A stretch of DNA of 64,000 nucleotides from Morganella psychrotolerans (GTDB lineage: Bacteria > Pseudomonadota > Gammaproteobacteria > Enterobacterales > Enterobacteriaceae): NCBI RefSeq assembly GCF_001676055.1, contig NZ_LZEX01000034.1, forward strand, positions 248,001 to 312,000, given 5' to 3'. Position 1 is the stretch's first letter. Each line of letters begins with the position of its first letter. The position numbers and the translations under genes are program-made. Positions 9,383-20,576 of this stretch are shown here, in pieces. The notes below the pieces were generated by a model that saw only the letters and a list, made by a program, of their open reading frames with translations, ran no database searches and was not told where the DNA came from.

Positions 9383-10435
9383 GTGGAGTTTCTCTCACAA
9401 TACGGTTTGTTTCTTGCAGAAACCGTAACAATTGTTCTGGCAATCATTGCCATTGTTGTATTTTTTGTCATGCTCAGCATCCGTAAGGGGCAGTCTTTAG
9501 GTAAATTGCGTCTGACTGATCTGGGGGAAAACTACCGTGACAGACAGCGTGAAATGCAACATGCCCGCATGAGCGAAGCAGAGCAGAAAATCTGGAATAA
9601 AGCCTTTAAAAAACAACAAAAAAACGAAGATAAAAAAGATAAAAACAATGCGAAAGACGGGCAGACCCGTTTACGCAAGCCATGTGTTTATGTTATCGAT
9701 TTTAAAGGCAGTCTGGATGCTCATGAAGTTGAGTCCCTGCGTGAGGAAATTACGATTATCCTGTCTGTCGCAGAAAGCGGGCTGGATGAAGTCCTTATTC
9801 GCCTCGAAAGCCCGGGCGGACTGGTTCATGCATATGGTCTGGCAGCGGCACAATTGACGCGCTTACGTGAAAAAAATATCCGTATCACCATCGCTGTGGA
9901 TAAAGTGGCTGCCAGCGGCGGCTATATGATGGCGTGTGTGGCAGACAAAATTGTGGCAGCACCGTTTGCTATCCTCGGCTCGATTGGTGTGGTGGCACAG
10001 GTCCCGAATATTCACCGTCTGCTCAAGAAAAACGATATTGATGTAGAGATGCATACCGCCGGTCAATATAAACGTACACTGACCTTTATCGGACAGAATA
10101 CAGATGAAGGGCGTGAAAAATTCCGTCAGGAACTCGATGAAACACACGTTCTGTTTAAAAGCTTTGTGTCTGAGAACCGTCCGTCACTGGATATTGAAAA
10201 AGTGGCAACCGGTGAACACTGGTACGGCACACAGGCAAAAGATCTGGGTCTGGTTGATGAAATCGCGGTCAGTGATGATTTAATTATTGCAGCAATACCT
10301 GATCACGAAGTGATTCAGGTGCGCTATTTCCGCCGCAAACGTCTGATCGATAAACTGACGCAAAGTGTTATGCTAAGCGCAGATCGTCTTATTCTGCGCT
10401 GGTGGCAGCGCGGGAACGGACCGGTCGGAAAATAA
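9383..10435 (+). CDS. sohB: Inner-membrane peptidase SohB (S49 family)
   Basis: Membrane-anchored serine peptidase of the SppA family. 350 residues from a GTG at 9383. An earlier in-frame GTG at 9377 is one base from the AAGG ribosome site, whereas 9383 has seven-base spacing and matches the E. coli start. One N-terminal membrane segment (about residues 7-33) is followed by a Lys-rich linker; the peptidase domain has RLESPGG, the Ser nucleophile in KVAASGGYMMACVADK and the general-base Lys in GQYKRTLT. A terminator follows. Confidence 0.95.
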   Translation: MEFLSQYGLFLAETVTIVLAIIAIVVFFVMLSIRKGQSLGKLRLTDLGENYRDRQREMQHARMSEAEQKIWNKAFKKQQKNEDKKDKNNAKDGQTRLRKPCVYVIDFKGSLDAHEVESLREEITIILSVAESGLDEVLIRLESPGGLVHAYGLAAAQLTRLREKNIRITIAVDKVAASGGYMMACVADKIVAAPFAILGSIGVVAQVPNIHRLLKKNDIDVEMHTAGQYKRTLTFIGQNTDEGREKFRQELDETHVLFKSFVSENRPSLDIEKVATGEHWYGTQAKDLGLVDEIAVSDDLIIAAIPDHEVIQVRYFRRKRLIDKLTQSVMLSADRLILRWWQRGNGPVGK

Positions 10436-10452
10436 CCGGAAATAAAAATGAA

Positions 10453-10480
10453 TTAACGGCAGCTCAGGCTGCCGTTATTG
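10453..10480. terminator. Bidirectional terminator between sohB and yciN
   Basis: AACGGCAGC and GCTGCCGTT arms around a short loop, followed by a T-rich stretch for sohB. It lies between convergent genes, so it may serve both. Confidence 0.7.
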
Positions 10481-10503
10481 TTTCTGCACGTTTATACCTG
10501 ACG

Positions 10504-10755
10504 TCAGCCGACTAAATGATATTGCTCTGACATAGTATGTGCGAGATGTTTAAACATATTAAATGCAGCGGCACTTTTGAGTGTCGGCAAACCCTGGTCG
10601 TCTAAAAAGTATTCACCTTTAAAAACCAGTACGCCACATTTTTGTTCGACATCATCAGCGATCATTCCTTCAATGAAGTCGTCATGTTCCTGTATGATTT
10701 TATTCGCTTTTTCTAACAGTTCGGCTTTACCGGCGGCGATGGTTTCTTTTTGCAT
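10504..10755 (-). CDS. yciN: YciN, DUF2498 small protein
   Basis: 83 residues, identical in length to E. coli YciN, a small conserved cytoplasmic protein with no established function. The conserved tail [19 protein letters not shown] matches the family. The open frame runs upstream to 10794, but the ATG at 10755 follows AAGGAGTTCACAAA and matches the family start. It is divergent from topA, as in E. coli. Confidence 0.93.
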   Translation of the reverse strand: MQKETIAAGKAELLEKANKIIQEHDDFIEGMIADDVEQKCGVLVFKGEYFLDDQGLPTLKSAAAFNMFKHLAHTMSEQYHLVG

Positions 10756-11041
10756 TTTGTGAACTCCTTTAAAAAATATTTTGTTGCGCATCACTATTTA
10801 TCAGGTAAAGTGTGGGTTTTTCAAGATCCCCGCACTTTTGCGGGATGACTGCTTGCGTAATACACTTTAGCGACGGCGATATTAAAAATACATCATTTCA
10901 CGACATATGTTTTGAGTTGAAACAAAGCATTAGTATAAAAAGAGTTGATCTATTACGAAAGTGCCGCAATATAAAAGAAATGTATTTAACGCAAAAATTG
11001 GCGTTTTTATAACCGCCCCGAAAATTTAGGTAATGATAATT

Positions 11042-13643
11042 ATGGGTAAAGCTCTGGTCATCGTGGAGTCCCCGGCAAAAGCCAAAACGATTAACAAGTA
11101 TCTCGGCAAAGACTACGTGGTGAAATCCAGCGTCGGTCACATCCGGGATCTGCCGACAAGTGGTTCTGCTGCCCGTAAACCGGCGGTGGCAGGCGACAAA
11201 GTAAAAGACAAAGTAAAGAAAGTTAAAAAAAGACGAACGTACCGCGCTGGTCAGCCGTATGGGCGTTGACCCGTTTAACGGCTGGGAAGCGAATTATCAG
11301 ATCCTGCCGGGTAAAGAGAAGGTCGTATCGGAATTACAGCACCTTGCCAGTGACGCCTCTCACATCTATCTCGCGACGGACCTTGACCGCGAAGGGGAAG
11401 CCATTGCGTGGCACCTGCGGGAAGTTATCGGTGGTGATGACAGTCGTTTCAGCCGTGTTGTCTTTAACGAGATTACAAAAAATGCCATTACCCAGGCGTT
11501 CGAACAGCCCGGTGAACTGAATATTGATCGGGTGAATGCTCAGCAGGCGCGTCGTTTTATGGATCGCGTGGTGGGCTACATGGTGTCCCCTTTGCTGTGG
11601 AAAAAGATTGCCCGCGGTTTATCTGCCGGTCGTGTACAGTCTGTGGCTGTGCGCCTGATTGTTGAGCGCGAGCGCGAAATTAAAGCCTTTGTGCCTGAAG
11701 AGTACTGGCAGGTTCACGCGTTACTGTCTGATAAAAAAGAACAGTTACGCATGGAAGTTGCACAGGAAAACGGTAAAGCGTTTAAGCCGGTCAATGAGAA
11801 ACAAACTCAGGCTGCGGTGGCAAAACTGCAATCGGCGACATACAAAGTTGTTGACCGGGAAGATCGCCCGACCTCCAGCAAACCCGGCGCACCGTTTATT
11901 ACCTCCACGTTGCAGCAGGCTGCGAGTACCCGCCTGAGCTACGGCGTGAAGAAAACCATGATGATGGCGCAGCGTCTGTATGAAGCCGGACACATTACCT
12001 ATATGCGTACCGACTCAACAAACCTGAGTCAGGATGCGATTGTGATGGCGCGGGAATATATCACTGAGAATTTCGGTGATAAGTATCTTCCTGAAAATCC
12101 GAATATTTACAGCAACAAAGAAAATTCCCAGGAAGCGCACGAAGCTATCCGTCCGTCTGACATTACTGTCACGGAAGCGGATTTATCGGATATGGAGCCG
12201 GATGCCCGCCGTCTGTATCAGCTAATCTGGCGTCAGTTCGTGGCTTGTCAGATGATGCCGGCAAAATACGATTCCACCACACTGACAGTGGAAGCCGGAG
12301 ACTTCAGTCTGAAAGCCAAAGGACGCACATTGCGTTTCGACGGCTGGACCAAAGTCATGCCAGCGCTGCGTAAGAATGATGAAGACAAAACGCTGCCGCC
12401 GATTGAGGTGGGTACTGTCATGGCGCTGGACTCTCTGGAGCCCGCACAGCACTTTACCAAGCCGCCTGCACGTTTCAGTGAAGCATCGCTGGTGAAAGAG
12501 CTGGAGAAACGCGGCATCGGACGTCCGTCCACGTATGCATCGATTATCTCCACTATCCAGGATCGCGGTTATGTCAAAGTGGAAAGCCGTCGTTTCTATG
12601 CGGAAAAAATGGGGCAAATCGTCACGGATCGTCTGGAAGAGACGTTCGCTGAGCTGATGAACTACGATTTCACCGCGCGGATGGAAAACCAGCTTGACCA
12701 CATTGCCAATAATGAGGCGCAATGGAAGTCTGTGCTGGATGAGTTTTTTGCCGATTTCAGTACACAGCTTGATAAAGCCAGTCTGGAGCCGGAAGAAGGC
12801 GGTATGCGCACGAATCCGATGGTGATCACCTCGATTATCTGTCCGACCTGTGAACGTCCTATGGGGATCCGCACGGCATCAACCGGTGTATTCCTGGGTT
12901 GTTCCGGTTATGCGTTGCCGCCGAAAGAGCGCTGCAAGCAGACCATTAACCTGATCCCTGAGCATGAAATTCTCAATATCCTCGAAGGGGATGATGCAGA
13001 AACCAATGCTCTGCGTGCCCGCCGTCGCTGCCCGAAATGTGGTACGGCAATGGACAGCTATCTTATCGATACCACCCGTAAAATGCATGTGTGTGGTAAT
13101 AACCCTGAGTGTGAAGGTTATGAAGTCGAAGAGGGCGAGTTCCGCATTAAAGGGTATGAAGGTCCGGTTGTAGAGTGTGAAAAATGCGGCTCTGAAATGC
13201 ACCTGAAAATGGGACGTTTCGGTAAATACATGGGGTGTACCAACGACGAATGTAAAAATACCCGTAAGATTTTACGCAACGGCGAAGTGGCACCACCGAA
13301 AGAAGATCCGGTACCGTTACCGGAAATGCCGTGTGAAAAATCAGACGCTTATTTTGTTCTGCGTGATGGCGCAGCCGGTATTTTCCTGGCAGCACATAAT
13401 TTCCCTAAATCACGGGAAACCCGCGCACCTCAGGTGGCTGAGTTAGTCCGCTTTAAAGACCGTTTATCCGAAAAAATGCGCTATCTGGCAGATGCACCGG
13501 TTGCGGATCCTGAAGGGAACCCGACTACTGTGCGCTGGAGCCGTAAAACCAAGCAGCAATATGTTGCATCGGATAAAGACGGAAAAGCGACCGGCTGGTC
13601 TGCGTTCTATATCGACGGCAAATGGGTTGAAAAAACCAAATAA
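11042..13643 (+). CDS. topA: DNA topoisomerase I TopA, frameshifted in this sequence
   Basis: Type IA topoisomerase that relaxes negative supercoils. The N-terminal part [22 protein letters not shown] reads from 11042, then the frame is lost at a seven-A run (11225-11231): the upstream frame ends at 11269 and the rest reads in the +1 frame to 13643. Removing one A restores [16 protein letters not shown] and an 866-residue protein, against 865 in E. coli. The remainder is intact: [15 protein letters not shown], active-site Tyr in [27 protein letters not shown], and three C-terminal zinc-finger Cys sets. TopA is nearly essential, so a sequencing error or slippage at the A-run is more likely than a null allele. 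Confidence 0.93.
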
Positions 13644-13663
13644 ATTGGTGAATTAGTTTCAAC

Positions 13664-13685
13664 TATACCCAACGTTACAGGGTAT
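13664..13685 (+). repeat. Possible minimal remnant of the ERIC-like repeat
   Basis: TATACCCAACG is joined almost directly to AGGGTAT. Those are the two outer ends of the repeat family seen elsewhere, with the interior missing. The match is short, so this is tentative. Confidence 0.35.
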
Positions 13686-13687
13686 GA

Positions 13688-13717
13688 AACCAGTCAGTTT
13701 ACCGCTGACTGGTTTTT
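13688..13717 (+). terminator. topA terminator
   Basis: AACCAGTCAG and CTGACTGGTT arms with a TTTACCG loop followed by a T-tract, 44 bases after the topA stop. Apart from this, a repeat and possible cysB control signals, the 483-base gap between topA and cysB holds no gene that I can see. Confidence 0.88.
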
Positions 13718-13881
13718 TTACGCCTGTTGTTTGTACAAAATCTTATAACTATAGCGATCGGTTATATACACCTGATAAAAAAGACTAAACATCGTGCAGT
13801 CAGGTAGTTTGTGTATCCGGCTGTAAGCGTGGTACAGCGGGCACGGTGTCTTATATTTTTTAGCTGGTGTCTGTATGGGTT

Positions 13882-13919
13882 TTGTTATAATGTCGATGAA
13901 TGGATTGTTGTTATAACAA
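13882..13919 (+). promoter_or_regulatory. Repeated TTGTTATAA elements upstream of cysB
   Basis: TTGTTATAA occurs at 13882-13890 and again at 13908-13916, where it extends to the perfect 12-base palindrome TTGTTATAACAA (13908-13919). A TATAAT that could be a -10 follows at 13942. CysB autoregulates in enterics, but its binding sites are degenerate and I cannot assign these to it. Confidence 0.35.
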
Positions 13920-13964
13920 AATGATTGGTTATTACTTTTTGGTATAATTAAGACAATAACAAGC

Positions 13965-14091
13965 TATACCCAACGTCATTCAAGGTGCAGGCAGGCGGCA
14001 AGGGAAGACAGACAGGGAGCATAGATAAACTATGTGACCTGGCTGGCTGAGTGCGGCCAACGAACCTGCGGTTTGAATGAATAAGGGTATA
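13965..14091 (-). repeat. ERIC-like palindromic repeat, full length, copy 3
   Basis: About 127 bases in the opposite orientation to copy 1: it starts TATACCCAACGTCATTCAAG and ends GAATGAATAAGGGTATA. It ends 35 bases before the cysB start, so it lies in the cysB leader or promoter region. Confidence 0.85.
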
Positions 14092-14114
14092 AGTACTGAC
14101 AGCAGGTTATGTGA

Positions 14115-15101
<987 letters not shown>

Positions 15102-15109
15102 GGAATTGA

Positions 15110-15511
15110 ATGATAACGCGCTCAGTTATAACCAAAAATATATTGGTAGCAGCCGGGCTTACCTTAGCGGCATTTTCCGCGTTTTCCGCTGAACCGGTCT
15201 GTAAAGCAACGGTACATGACCCGGAAAGTTATGATTATACGGATGAGTGTTATTATAGCGGTACTAATCTGTTGCAGACCTACAGCCTATATCGGAACAC
15301 AGGCAGTAACAGGGATTATATGACAGAAAAACTGACTGCGGGAACTAATCAGAGCTTCAGTAATTTTGGTAATGCAGTTGATCTGGAATATCAATGGAAA
15401 GGAAATAATCATCTGACGTTGATACAGCAGTTTGGCGGTGGCATAGATACTATCACCTTTGATTATGATGGTAAGGGAACGACAGTATTGATGGAACGCA
15501 GCCCGGATTAG
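15110..15511 (+). CDS. Small exported protein of unknown function
   Basis: Not recognised. 133 residues with a clear Sec signal peptide: positive MITRSVITKN, hydrophobic core and a cleavage motif around AFSAFSA/EPV at about residue 27. The mature protein has two Cys (in PVCKAT and DECYY) that could form a disulfide in the periplasm, and a polar beta-rich composition. A GAGGA ribosome site lies upstream and the start is 8 bases after cysB, so it is probably co-transcribed with cysB. No motif gives a function. Confidence 0.75.
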   Translation: MITRSVITKNILVAAGLTLAAFSAFSAEPVCKATVHDPESYDYTDECYYSGTNLLQTYSLYRNTGSNRDYMTEKLTAGTNQSFSNFGNAVDLEYQWKGNNHLTLIQQFGGGIDTITFDYDGKGTTVLMERSPD

Positions 15512-15617
15512 GAAGCAATCATTTATCTGAATGATTGATTTTAATTACACGTGATTACATTTAGTTAACAATTTGTGCACCTGCCCCCACACTGTTTGCG
15601 GGAATATGATATCTTTA

Positions 15618-15743
15618 TATACTCGTCATACTTCAGAATGCCTGGGTGTTGACTTCGCTCAGCCAGCCGGGTCACATAGTTATCTATGCTCCCCGGCTGT
15701 CTTCGCTTGTCGCCTACAGGCATCCCGAATTATTTAGAGTATA
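15618..15743 (+). repeat. ERIC-like repeat, second subfamily, copy 4
   Basis: About 126 bases from TATACTCGTCATACTTCAGA to AATTATTTAGAGTATA with the shared core CAGCCGGGTCACATAGTTA / CTATGCTCCCCGG. The flanking arms differ from copies 1-3 (CATACTTCAGAATGCC instead of CATTCAAACTGCAG), so it belongs to a second subfamily. It is upstream of acnA. Confidence 0.82.
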
Positions 15744-15806
15744 ACTATAATAATAAGTAATAAGGATGATATCTGTTTAACCCGCACACATCATGGTGGA
15801 GGCGTT

Positions 15807-18473
15807 ATGTCGTTAACCTTAAAGCAACAATGTGAAAGCCGGCTGACGGTCGGCTCACAACATTATCAAATTTACAGTCTCTCTCTTCTCGCTGACCTGC
15901 TCGGCAATCTTGATAAACTCCCTAAATCACTAAAAGTATTGACTGAAAACCTGCTGCGTAACCTTGATGGTAACAGTGTTCAGAATGCCGATTTACAGGC
16001 GCTGATTGACTGGCAAAAGACCGGTACGGTGGATCACGAAATTGCTTTCCGGCCTGCGCGTGTTCTGATGCAGGATTTCACCGGGGTTCCGGCGGTGGTG
16101 GATCTGGCAGCAATGCGCCAGGCTATCCGCTCACTGGGTGGCAAAGAAGAGAAAGTGAATCCGCTGTCGCCGGTTGATCTGGTAATAGATCACTCAGTGA
16201 TGGTGGATGAATACGGCAGTGATCAGGCATTTGCCGGTAATGTGGACATTGAAATGGCGCGCAATAATGAGCGCTATCGTTTTCTGCGCTGGGGACAACA
16301 GGCGTTTGACCGCTTTCGTGTTGTGCCGCCGGGTACCGGAATTTGTCATCAGGTCAATCTGGAATATCTCGGAAAATCCGTCTGGTATGAAACCCGCGAC
16401 GGCAAAACCTATGCGTATCCGGATACATTGGTGGGTACAGATTCGCATACCACCATGATTAACGGGCTTGGCGTGCTGGGCTGGGGTGTCGGCGGTATTG
16501 AAGCTGAGGCCGCGATGCTGGGACAACCTGTCTCCATGCTTATCCCTGATGTGGTCGGGTTTAAACTGACCGGAAAGTTGCGCGAAGGGATCACAGCGAC
16601 CGACCTGGTGCTGACCGTCACACAGATGTTGCGCAAACATGGCGTAGTCGGAAAATTCGTCGAGTTTTATGGTGACGGACTGGCGCAACTGCCGCTTGCA
16701 GATCGCGCAACCATTGCCAATATGTCACCGGAATATGGCGCGACCTGCGGCTTTTTCCCGGTGGATGATGTAACGCTGGAGTATATGCGGCTGACCGGGC
16801 GCAGTGATGATGAAATTGCCCTGACACAAGCGTACTGCAAGGCGCAGGGGCTGTGGCGCTACGCCGGAGACGAGCCGCGCTTTACCTCCGGGATGGCATT
16901 GGATCTGGCAACAGTGGAAACCAGCCTGGCGGGGCCGAAGCGCCCGCAGGATCGTGTGGTACTGGCACAGGTGCCGACAGCATTTCAGGCCGCACTGGAT
17001 CTGGAGCTGAATAAAAAGCCGCTGACGGATAAAATTCAGAGCGGGGACACTGTCACCCCTGAAGATGGCGCCGTGGTGATCGCGGCGATCACCTCCTGTA
17101 CCAATACGTCCAATCCGGGCGTGTTGATGACCGCCGGTCTGCTGGCAAAAAATGCGGTTGAAAAGGGGTTAACCCGTAAGCCGTGGGTGAAAACGTCACT
17201 CGCACCGGGCTCCAAAGTGGTGACCGATTATCTGAATGCCGCCGGGCTTACCCCGTATCTCGATACCCTCGGTTTTAATCTTGTCGGCTATGGCTGCACA
17301 ACCTGTATCGGTAATTCAGGCCCGCTGGATGCGGATGTTGAAGCGGCAATCAAAGATAATGATCTGACAGTCGGCGCAGTGCTGTCAGGGAACCGTAACT
17401 TTGAGGGACGCATTCATCCGCTGGTAAAAACGAACTGGCTGGCGTCTCCGCCGCTGGTGGTCGCTTATGCGCTGGCGGGAAATTTGTACTGCAATCTTGA
17501 AACTGACCCGCTTGGGTATGACCAACAGGGTAACCCGGTCTGGTTAAAAGATATCTGGCCGGATAATGCCACAATTGCCGCTGCGGTGGAAAACGTTAAA
17601 ACGGCGATGTTCCGCAAAGAGTATGCCGCTGTGTTTGAAGGTGATGAACAGTGGCAGGCTTTGCCGGTGGAAAATACGCCTGCTTATCAATGGCAGCCTG
17701 ACTCAACCTATATCCGCCATCCGCCGTATTTTGAGGGAATGCCGGTTGAACCCGCTCCGGTCAGAGATGTAAAACAGGCGCGCATTCTTGCGATCCTCGG
17801 GGATTCAGTCACAACTGACCATATTTCACCGGCAGGTAATATCAAAGCAGACAGTCCTGCCGGGCGCTATCTGCAGGCTCACGGTGTGGCACCGGCAGAT
17901 TTTAACTCCTACGGTTCAAGGCGCGGAAACCATGAAGTGATGGTGCGCGGCACATTTGCCAATATCCGTATCCGCAATGAAATGGTGCCGGGCACGGAGG
18001 GCGGATTTACCCGCCATATTCCGTCCGGTGAAACACTGTCTATATTTGATGCCGCTATGCGTTATCAGGAAGCGCAGACGCCGCTGGTGGTGGTGGCGGG
18101 GAAAGAGTATGGCTCCGGCTCCAGCCGTGACTGGGCGGCAAAAGGCACGAATTTACTCGGCGTAAGAATGGTACTTGCCGGGTCTTATGAGCGCATCCAC
18201 CGTTCTAACCTGATCGGGATGGGAATAGTGCCGCTGGAATTTCCGGCGGGTACAGACAGGCACACAACGGGGCTGACCGGTGAAGAGCTGATTGATGTCG
18301 GCGGGTTAAATATTCTTGAACCGAAGCAGATTGTTCCGGTGCGTATCACGCATGCGGACGGGCGGGTGACGCAACTGAATGCATTGTGCCGCATTGATAC
18401 TCAGACGGAACTGGCTTATTACCGCCACGGCGGTATTTTGTGTTATGTGATCCGCCAGATGTTGCAGTCATAG
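15807..18473 (+). CDS. acnA: Aconitate hydratase A AcnA
   Basis: [4Fe-4S] aconitase of the TCA cycle, stress-induced isoform in enterics. 888 residues against 891 in E. coli. Cluster ligands are visible as Cys in [11 protein letters not shown] and the pair in [13 protein letters not shown]; the [27 protein letters not shown] block and the C-terminal swivel domain with [15 protein letters not shown] are intact. GGAGG precedes the ATG. It has no operon partner. An ERIC-like repeat lies in its upstream region and a terminator shared with ribA follows. Confidence 0.98.
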   Translation: MSLTLKQQCESRLTVGSQHYQIYSLSLLADLLGNLDKLPKSLKVLTENLLRNLDGNSVQNADLQALIDWQKTGTVDHEIAFRPARVLMQDFTGVPAVVDLAAMRQAIRSLGGKEEKVNPLSPVDLVIDHSVMVDEYGSDQAFAGNVDIEMARNNERYRFLRWGQQAFDRFRVVPPGTGICHQVNLEYLGKSVWYETRDGKTYAYPDTLVGTDSHTTMINGLGVLGWGVGGIEAEAAMLGQPVSMLIPDVVGFKLTGKLREGITATDLVLTVTQMLRKHGVVGKFVEFYGDGLAQLPLADRATIANMSPEYGATCGFFPVDDVTLEYMRLTGRSDDEIALTQAYCKAQGLWRYAGDEPRFTSGMALDLATVETSLAGPKRPQDRVVLAQVPTAFQAALDLELNKKPLTDKIQSGDTVTPEDGAVVIAAITSCTNTSNPGVLMTAGLLAKNAVEKGLTRKPWVKTSLAPGSKVVTDYLNAAGLTPYLDTLGFNLVGYGCTTCIGNSGPLDADVEAAIKDNDLTVGAVLSGNRNFEGRIHPLVKTNWLASPPLVVAYALAGNLYCNLETDPLGYDQQGNPVWLKDIWPDNATIAAAVENVKTAMFRKEYAAVFEGDEQWQALPVENTPAYQWQPDSTYIRHPPYFEGMPVEPAPVRDVKQARILAILGDSVTTDHISPAGNIKADSPAGRYLQAHGVAPADFNSYGSRRGNHEVMVRGTFANIRIRNEMVPGTEGGFTRHIPSGETLSIFDAAMRYQEAQTPLVVVAGKEYGSGSSRDWAAKGTNLLGVRMVLAGSYERIHRSNLIGMGIVPLEFPAGTDRHTTGLTGEELIDVGGLNILEPKQIVPVRITHADGRVTQLNALCRIDTQTELAYYRHGGILCYVIRQMLQS

Positions 18474-18484
18474 TTACAGTCATC

Positions 18485-18524
18485 AAAAAAACAAAGCGCG
18501 GTCTTTACAGCCGCGCTTTTACTG
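18485..18524. terminator. Bidirectional terminator between acnA and ribA
   Basis: AAAGCGCGG and CCGCGCTTT arms with A- and T-runs on both sides, located between convergent acnA and ribA. Confidence 0.85.
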
Positions 18525-18529
18525 TTTTA

Positions 18530-19150
18530 TCAGTGATTACAGCCGGGGCTCTGGCACAGTAAATGTCCCATTTTTTCGGCTTTGGTATCCAGATAATGGG
18601 CATTTGACGGGTTACGCCCGACAATCAGCGGCACACGTTCAGTGATATTGATCCCGGCCTGGGTCAGGATCGCGACTTTTTCCGGATTATTAGTCAGCAG
18701 ACGAACTGCGCTGATATCCAGCAGTTTATACATGTCAGCACATAAGGTAAAATCACGTTCATCGGCGGCAAAGCCCAGTTTCTGGTTTGCTTCCACCGTA
18801 TCCAGACCGGTATCTTGTAAGGCATAAGCGCGGATTTTATTCAGCAGACCAATATTCCGGCCTTCCTGGCGGTGATAAAGCAACACACCCCGGCCTTCTT
18901 CTGAGATCTGCCTCAGTGCGGCTTCCAGCTGAAAACCACAGTCGCAGCGCAGACTGAACAGGGCATCACCGGTTAGACATTCGGAATGAACACGGGATAA
19001 TACCGGCTCATCACCACTGATATCGCCAAACACCAGTGCGACGTGGTCGTGCCCTGTGGCGGTTTCTTCAAAACCGACCATTAAAAACTCGCCGAACGGA
19101 GTGGGTAATTTGGCTTGAGCAACACGTTTTAACTGCAATTTATCATTCAT
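18530..19150 (-). CDS. ribA: GTP cyclohydrolase II RibA
   Basis: Converts GTP to the first pyrimidine intermediate of riboflavin synthesis. 206 residues, about ten longer than E. coli. Zinc ligands are in [25 protein letters not shown], and the catalytic RQEGRNIGL and LLTNNPEKV segments are present. The C-terminus ends in a His/Cys-containing QSPGCNH extension. It is convergent with acnA as in E. coli. No FMN riboswitch is evident upstream. Confidence 0.97.
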   Translation of the reverse strand: MNDKLQLKRVAQAKLPTPFGEFLMVGFEETATGHDHVALVFGDISGDEPVLSRVHSECLTGDALFSLRCDCGFQLEAALRQISEEGRGVLLYHRQEGRNIGLLNKIRAYALQDTGLDTVEANQKLGFAADERDFTLCADMYKLLDISAVRLLTNNPEKVAILTQAGINITERVPLIVGRNPSNAHYLDTKAEKMGHLLCQSPGCNH

Positions 19151-19241
19151 GATATAATTAACTCATTGATATAAATGTCGTATTTTAACGCCGGTAACAA
19201 TAATGCTGATAATAATAATAGCGATTACAGTACCTGCGCCG

Positions 19242-19274
19242 CCCGGGAAATGAAACTGACATTCATTTTCCGGG
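19242..19274 (+). repeat. Long inverted repeat between ribA and pgpB
   Basis: CCCGGGAAATGAA and TTCATTTTCCGGG form a 13-pair stem with one G:T/A mismatch around a 7-base loop. No T-run follows. It lies between divergent ribA and pgpB; function unknown. Confidence 0.5.
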
Positions 19275-19297
19275 TCAAATAACTGAACATGACCATA

Positions 19298-19320
19298 GTA
19301 GTACAAGATGTAGTACAAGA
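19298..19320 (+). repeat. Tandem 11-base direct repeat upstream of pgpB
   Basis: GTAGTACAAGA at 19298-19308 and again at 19310-19320, a 12-base period. A TTGACA hexamer follows at about 19323. It could be a regulator site in the pgpB promoter, but no family is recognised. Confidence 0.4.
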
Positions 19321-19365
19321 CATTGACAAAATAATATTTATTTTAACAGGAATAATTAATCAGCA

Positions 19366-20085
19366 ATGAAAAACGTAACAAAACCCTTCATTATGGCCTT
19401 TGTTTTATTACTTTTATTGCCGATGGTGATGTTGCTGACCGGCTGGCGCTGGCAACCTGCCGGTGATGACGATTTATTGCGCGGGTTGTGGTATCTGACT
19501 GATACAGCAGCGTATCCGCTGGCTATTATCGTATCTCTCTTCTTTTGTCTTCTGTTTATCGGTTTGTTTCCGGGCAGTAAAAAGCAGGCTTTGCGCCTTG
19601 CGGCAATGATGCTGATAGTGATTGCGGCAGGTCAGGGGATTAAAGTCGTGATGAAAAATACGCTGCAGGAGCCGCGTCCTTATGTGGTCTGGCTGGCACA
19701 GCAGCACATTGTGACGGAAACTGATTTTTATGCACTGTCCCGGCCTGAGCGGGCAGAATTGCTGGAAAACAGACTATCAAACCATTATCAGATCCCGGGC
19801 TGGCAGTTAATGCACTGGCAGAGCGAAACCGGGTATGCATTTCCGTCCGGTCATGCCTTATTTGCCGGCGCGTGGTCGATGCTGCTATTCGCTTTCTTTT
19901 GGGCGCAGCGACGCACGGGGGTAGCCATGGTTATTCTGATCTGGGGTATTCTGGCACAATACAGCCGCATGGTGCTGGGAATGCACTGGCCATCTGATAT
20001 TATTATGTCAGTGATTATTAATGGGTTACTTGTTGGCGGACTGTTTTTATGGCTCAATAATCAGAGCAGGAAAGCGGTATTATGA
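19366..20085 (+). CDS. pgpB: Phosphatidylglycerophosphatase B PgpB (PAP2 family)
   Basis: Inner-membrane lipid phosphatase acting on phosphatidylglycerophosphate and undecaprenyl pyrophosphate. 239 residues with about six hydrophobic segments. The three PAP2 motifs are present: KNTLQEPRP, PSGH in GYAFPSGHALFAG, and SRMVLGMHWPSD. Slightly shorter at the C-terminus than E. coli PgpB (254). It stands between ribA and lapA as in E. coli. Confidence 0.95.
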   Translation: MKNVTKPFIMAFVLLLLLPMVMLLTGWRWQPAGDDDLLRGLWYLTDTAAYPLAIIVSLFFCLLFIGLFPGSKKQALRLAAMMLIVIAAGQGIKVVMKNTLQEPRPYVVWLAQQHIVTETDFYALSRPERAELLENRLSNHYQIPGWQLMHWQSETGYAFPSGHALFAGAWSMLLFAFFWAQRRTGVAMVILIWGILAQYSRMVLGMHWPSDIIMSVIINGLLVGGLFLWLNNQSRKAVL

Positions 20086-20265
20086 TATAATCACATTCCG
20101 CTGAAATCGTTGCCGGTTTTTTGTATAAGTTGTGGCAGAGCAGCGGGAAAATGCCCGGAAACACAATAAATTACTTTTGCTCCCGCACAGGGAAATGGTA
20201 ACGTAAGGGGTTAGTCTGTCCGTAAGATGCGGAACGCAACCCTGGTACTGATAATAGGAATGCCG

Positions 20266-20571
20266 GTGAAATATTTTCTGATTTTTATCCTTGTTCTGGT
20301 GATTTTCATCATTTCAGTGACACTGGGCGCAAATAACGATCAGGTAGTCACATTTAATTATCTGATTGCGCAGGGACAGTATTCTGTTTCCACCTTGCTG
20401 GCGGTGTTGTTCGGCACAGGGTTTGTGCTGGGATGGATTGTCTGTGGTCTGTTCTATTTACGTCTGCGGTTATCGCTGGCCCGTGCCCGCCACCGGATCA
20501 AGCGTCTGGAAGCTGACCAGACGGCGCCGGCTTGCGGGTCGGTTGCGGTACAGGACACCACTAAGGAATAA
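20266..20571 (+). CDS. lapA: Lipopolysaccharide assembly protein LapA
   Basis: Small inner-membrane protein, 101 residues from the GTG at 20266 against 102 in E. coli. The GTG follows AGGA with six-base spacing and yields the family N-terminus V/MKYFLIFILVLVIFIISVTLGANND. Upstream in-frame starts at 20227 and 20260 lack this fit. Two transmembrane helices (about residues 2-22 and 44-66) precede a basic cytoplasmic tail. It precedes lapB by 5 bases and works with it in LPS control. Confidence 0.94.
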   Translation: MKYFLIFILVLVIFIISVTLGANNDQVVTFNYLIAQGQYSVSTLLAVLFGTGFVLGWIVCGLFYLRLRLSLARARHRIKRLEADQTAPACGSVAVQDTTKE

Positions 20572-20576
20572 GCATT

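Noticed and set aside
10826-10846. Hairpin with CCCGC/GCGGG arms upstream of topA as a terminator
   Set aside because: It lacks a T-run and lies between divergent genes; too short to assign.
11259-13643. Separate 794-residue protein starting at Met 11259
   Set aside because: The Met has no ribosome site and the frame is the continuation of topA after the A-run.
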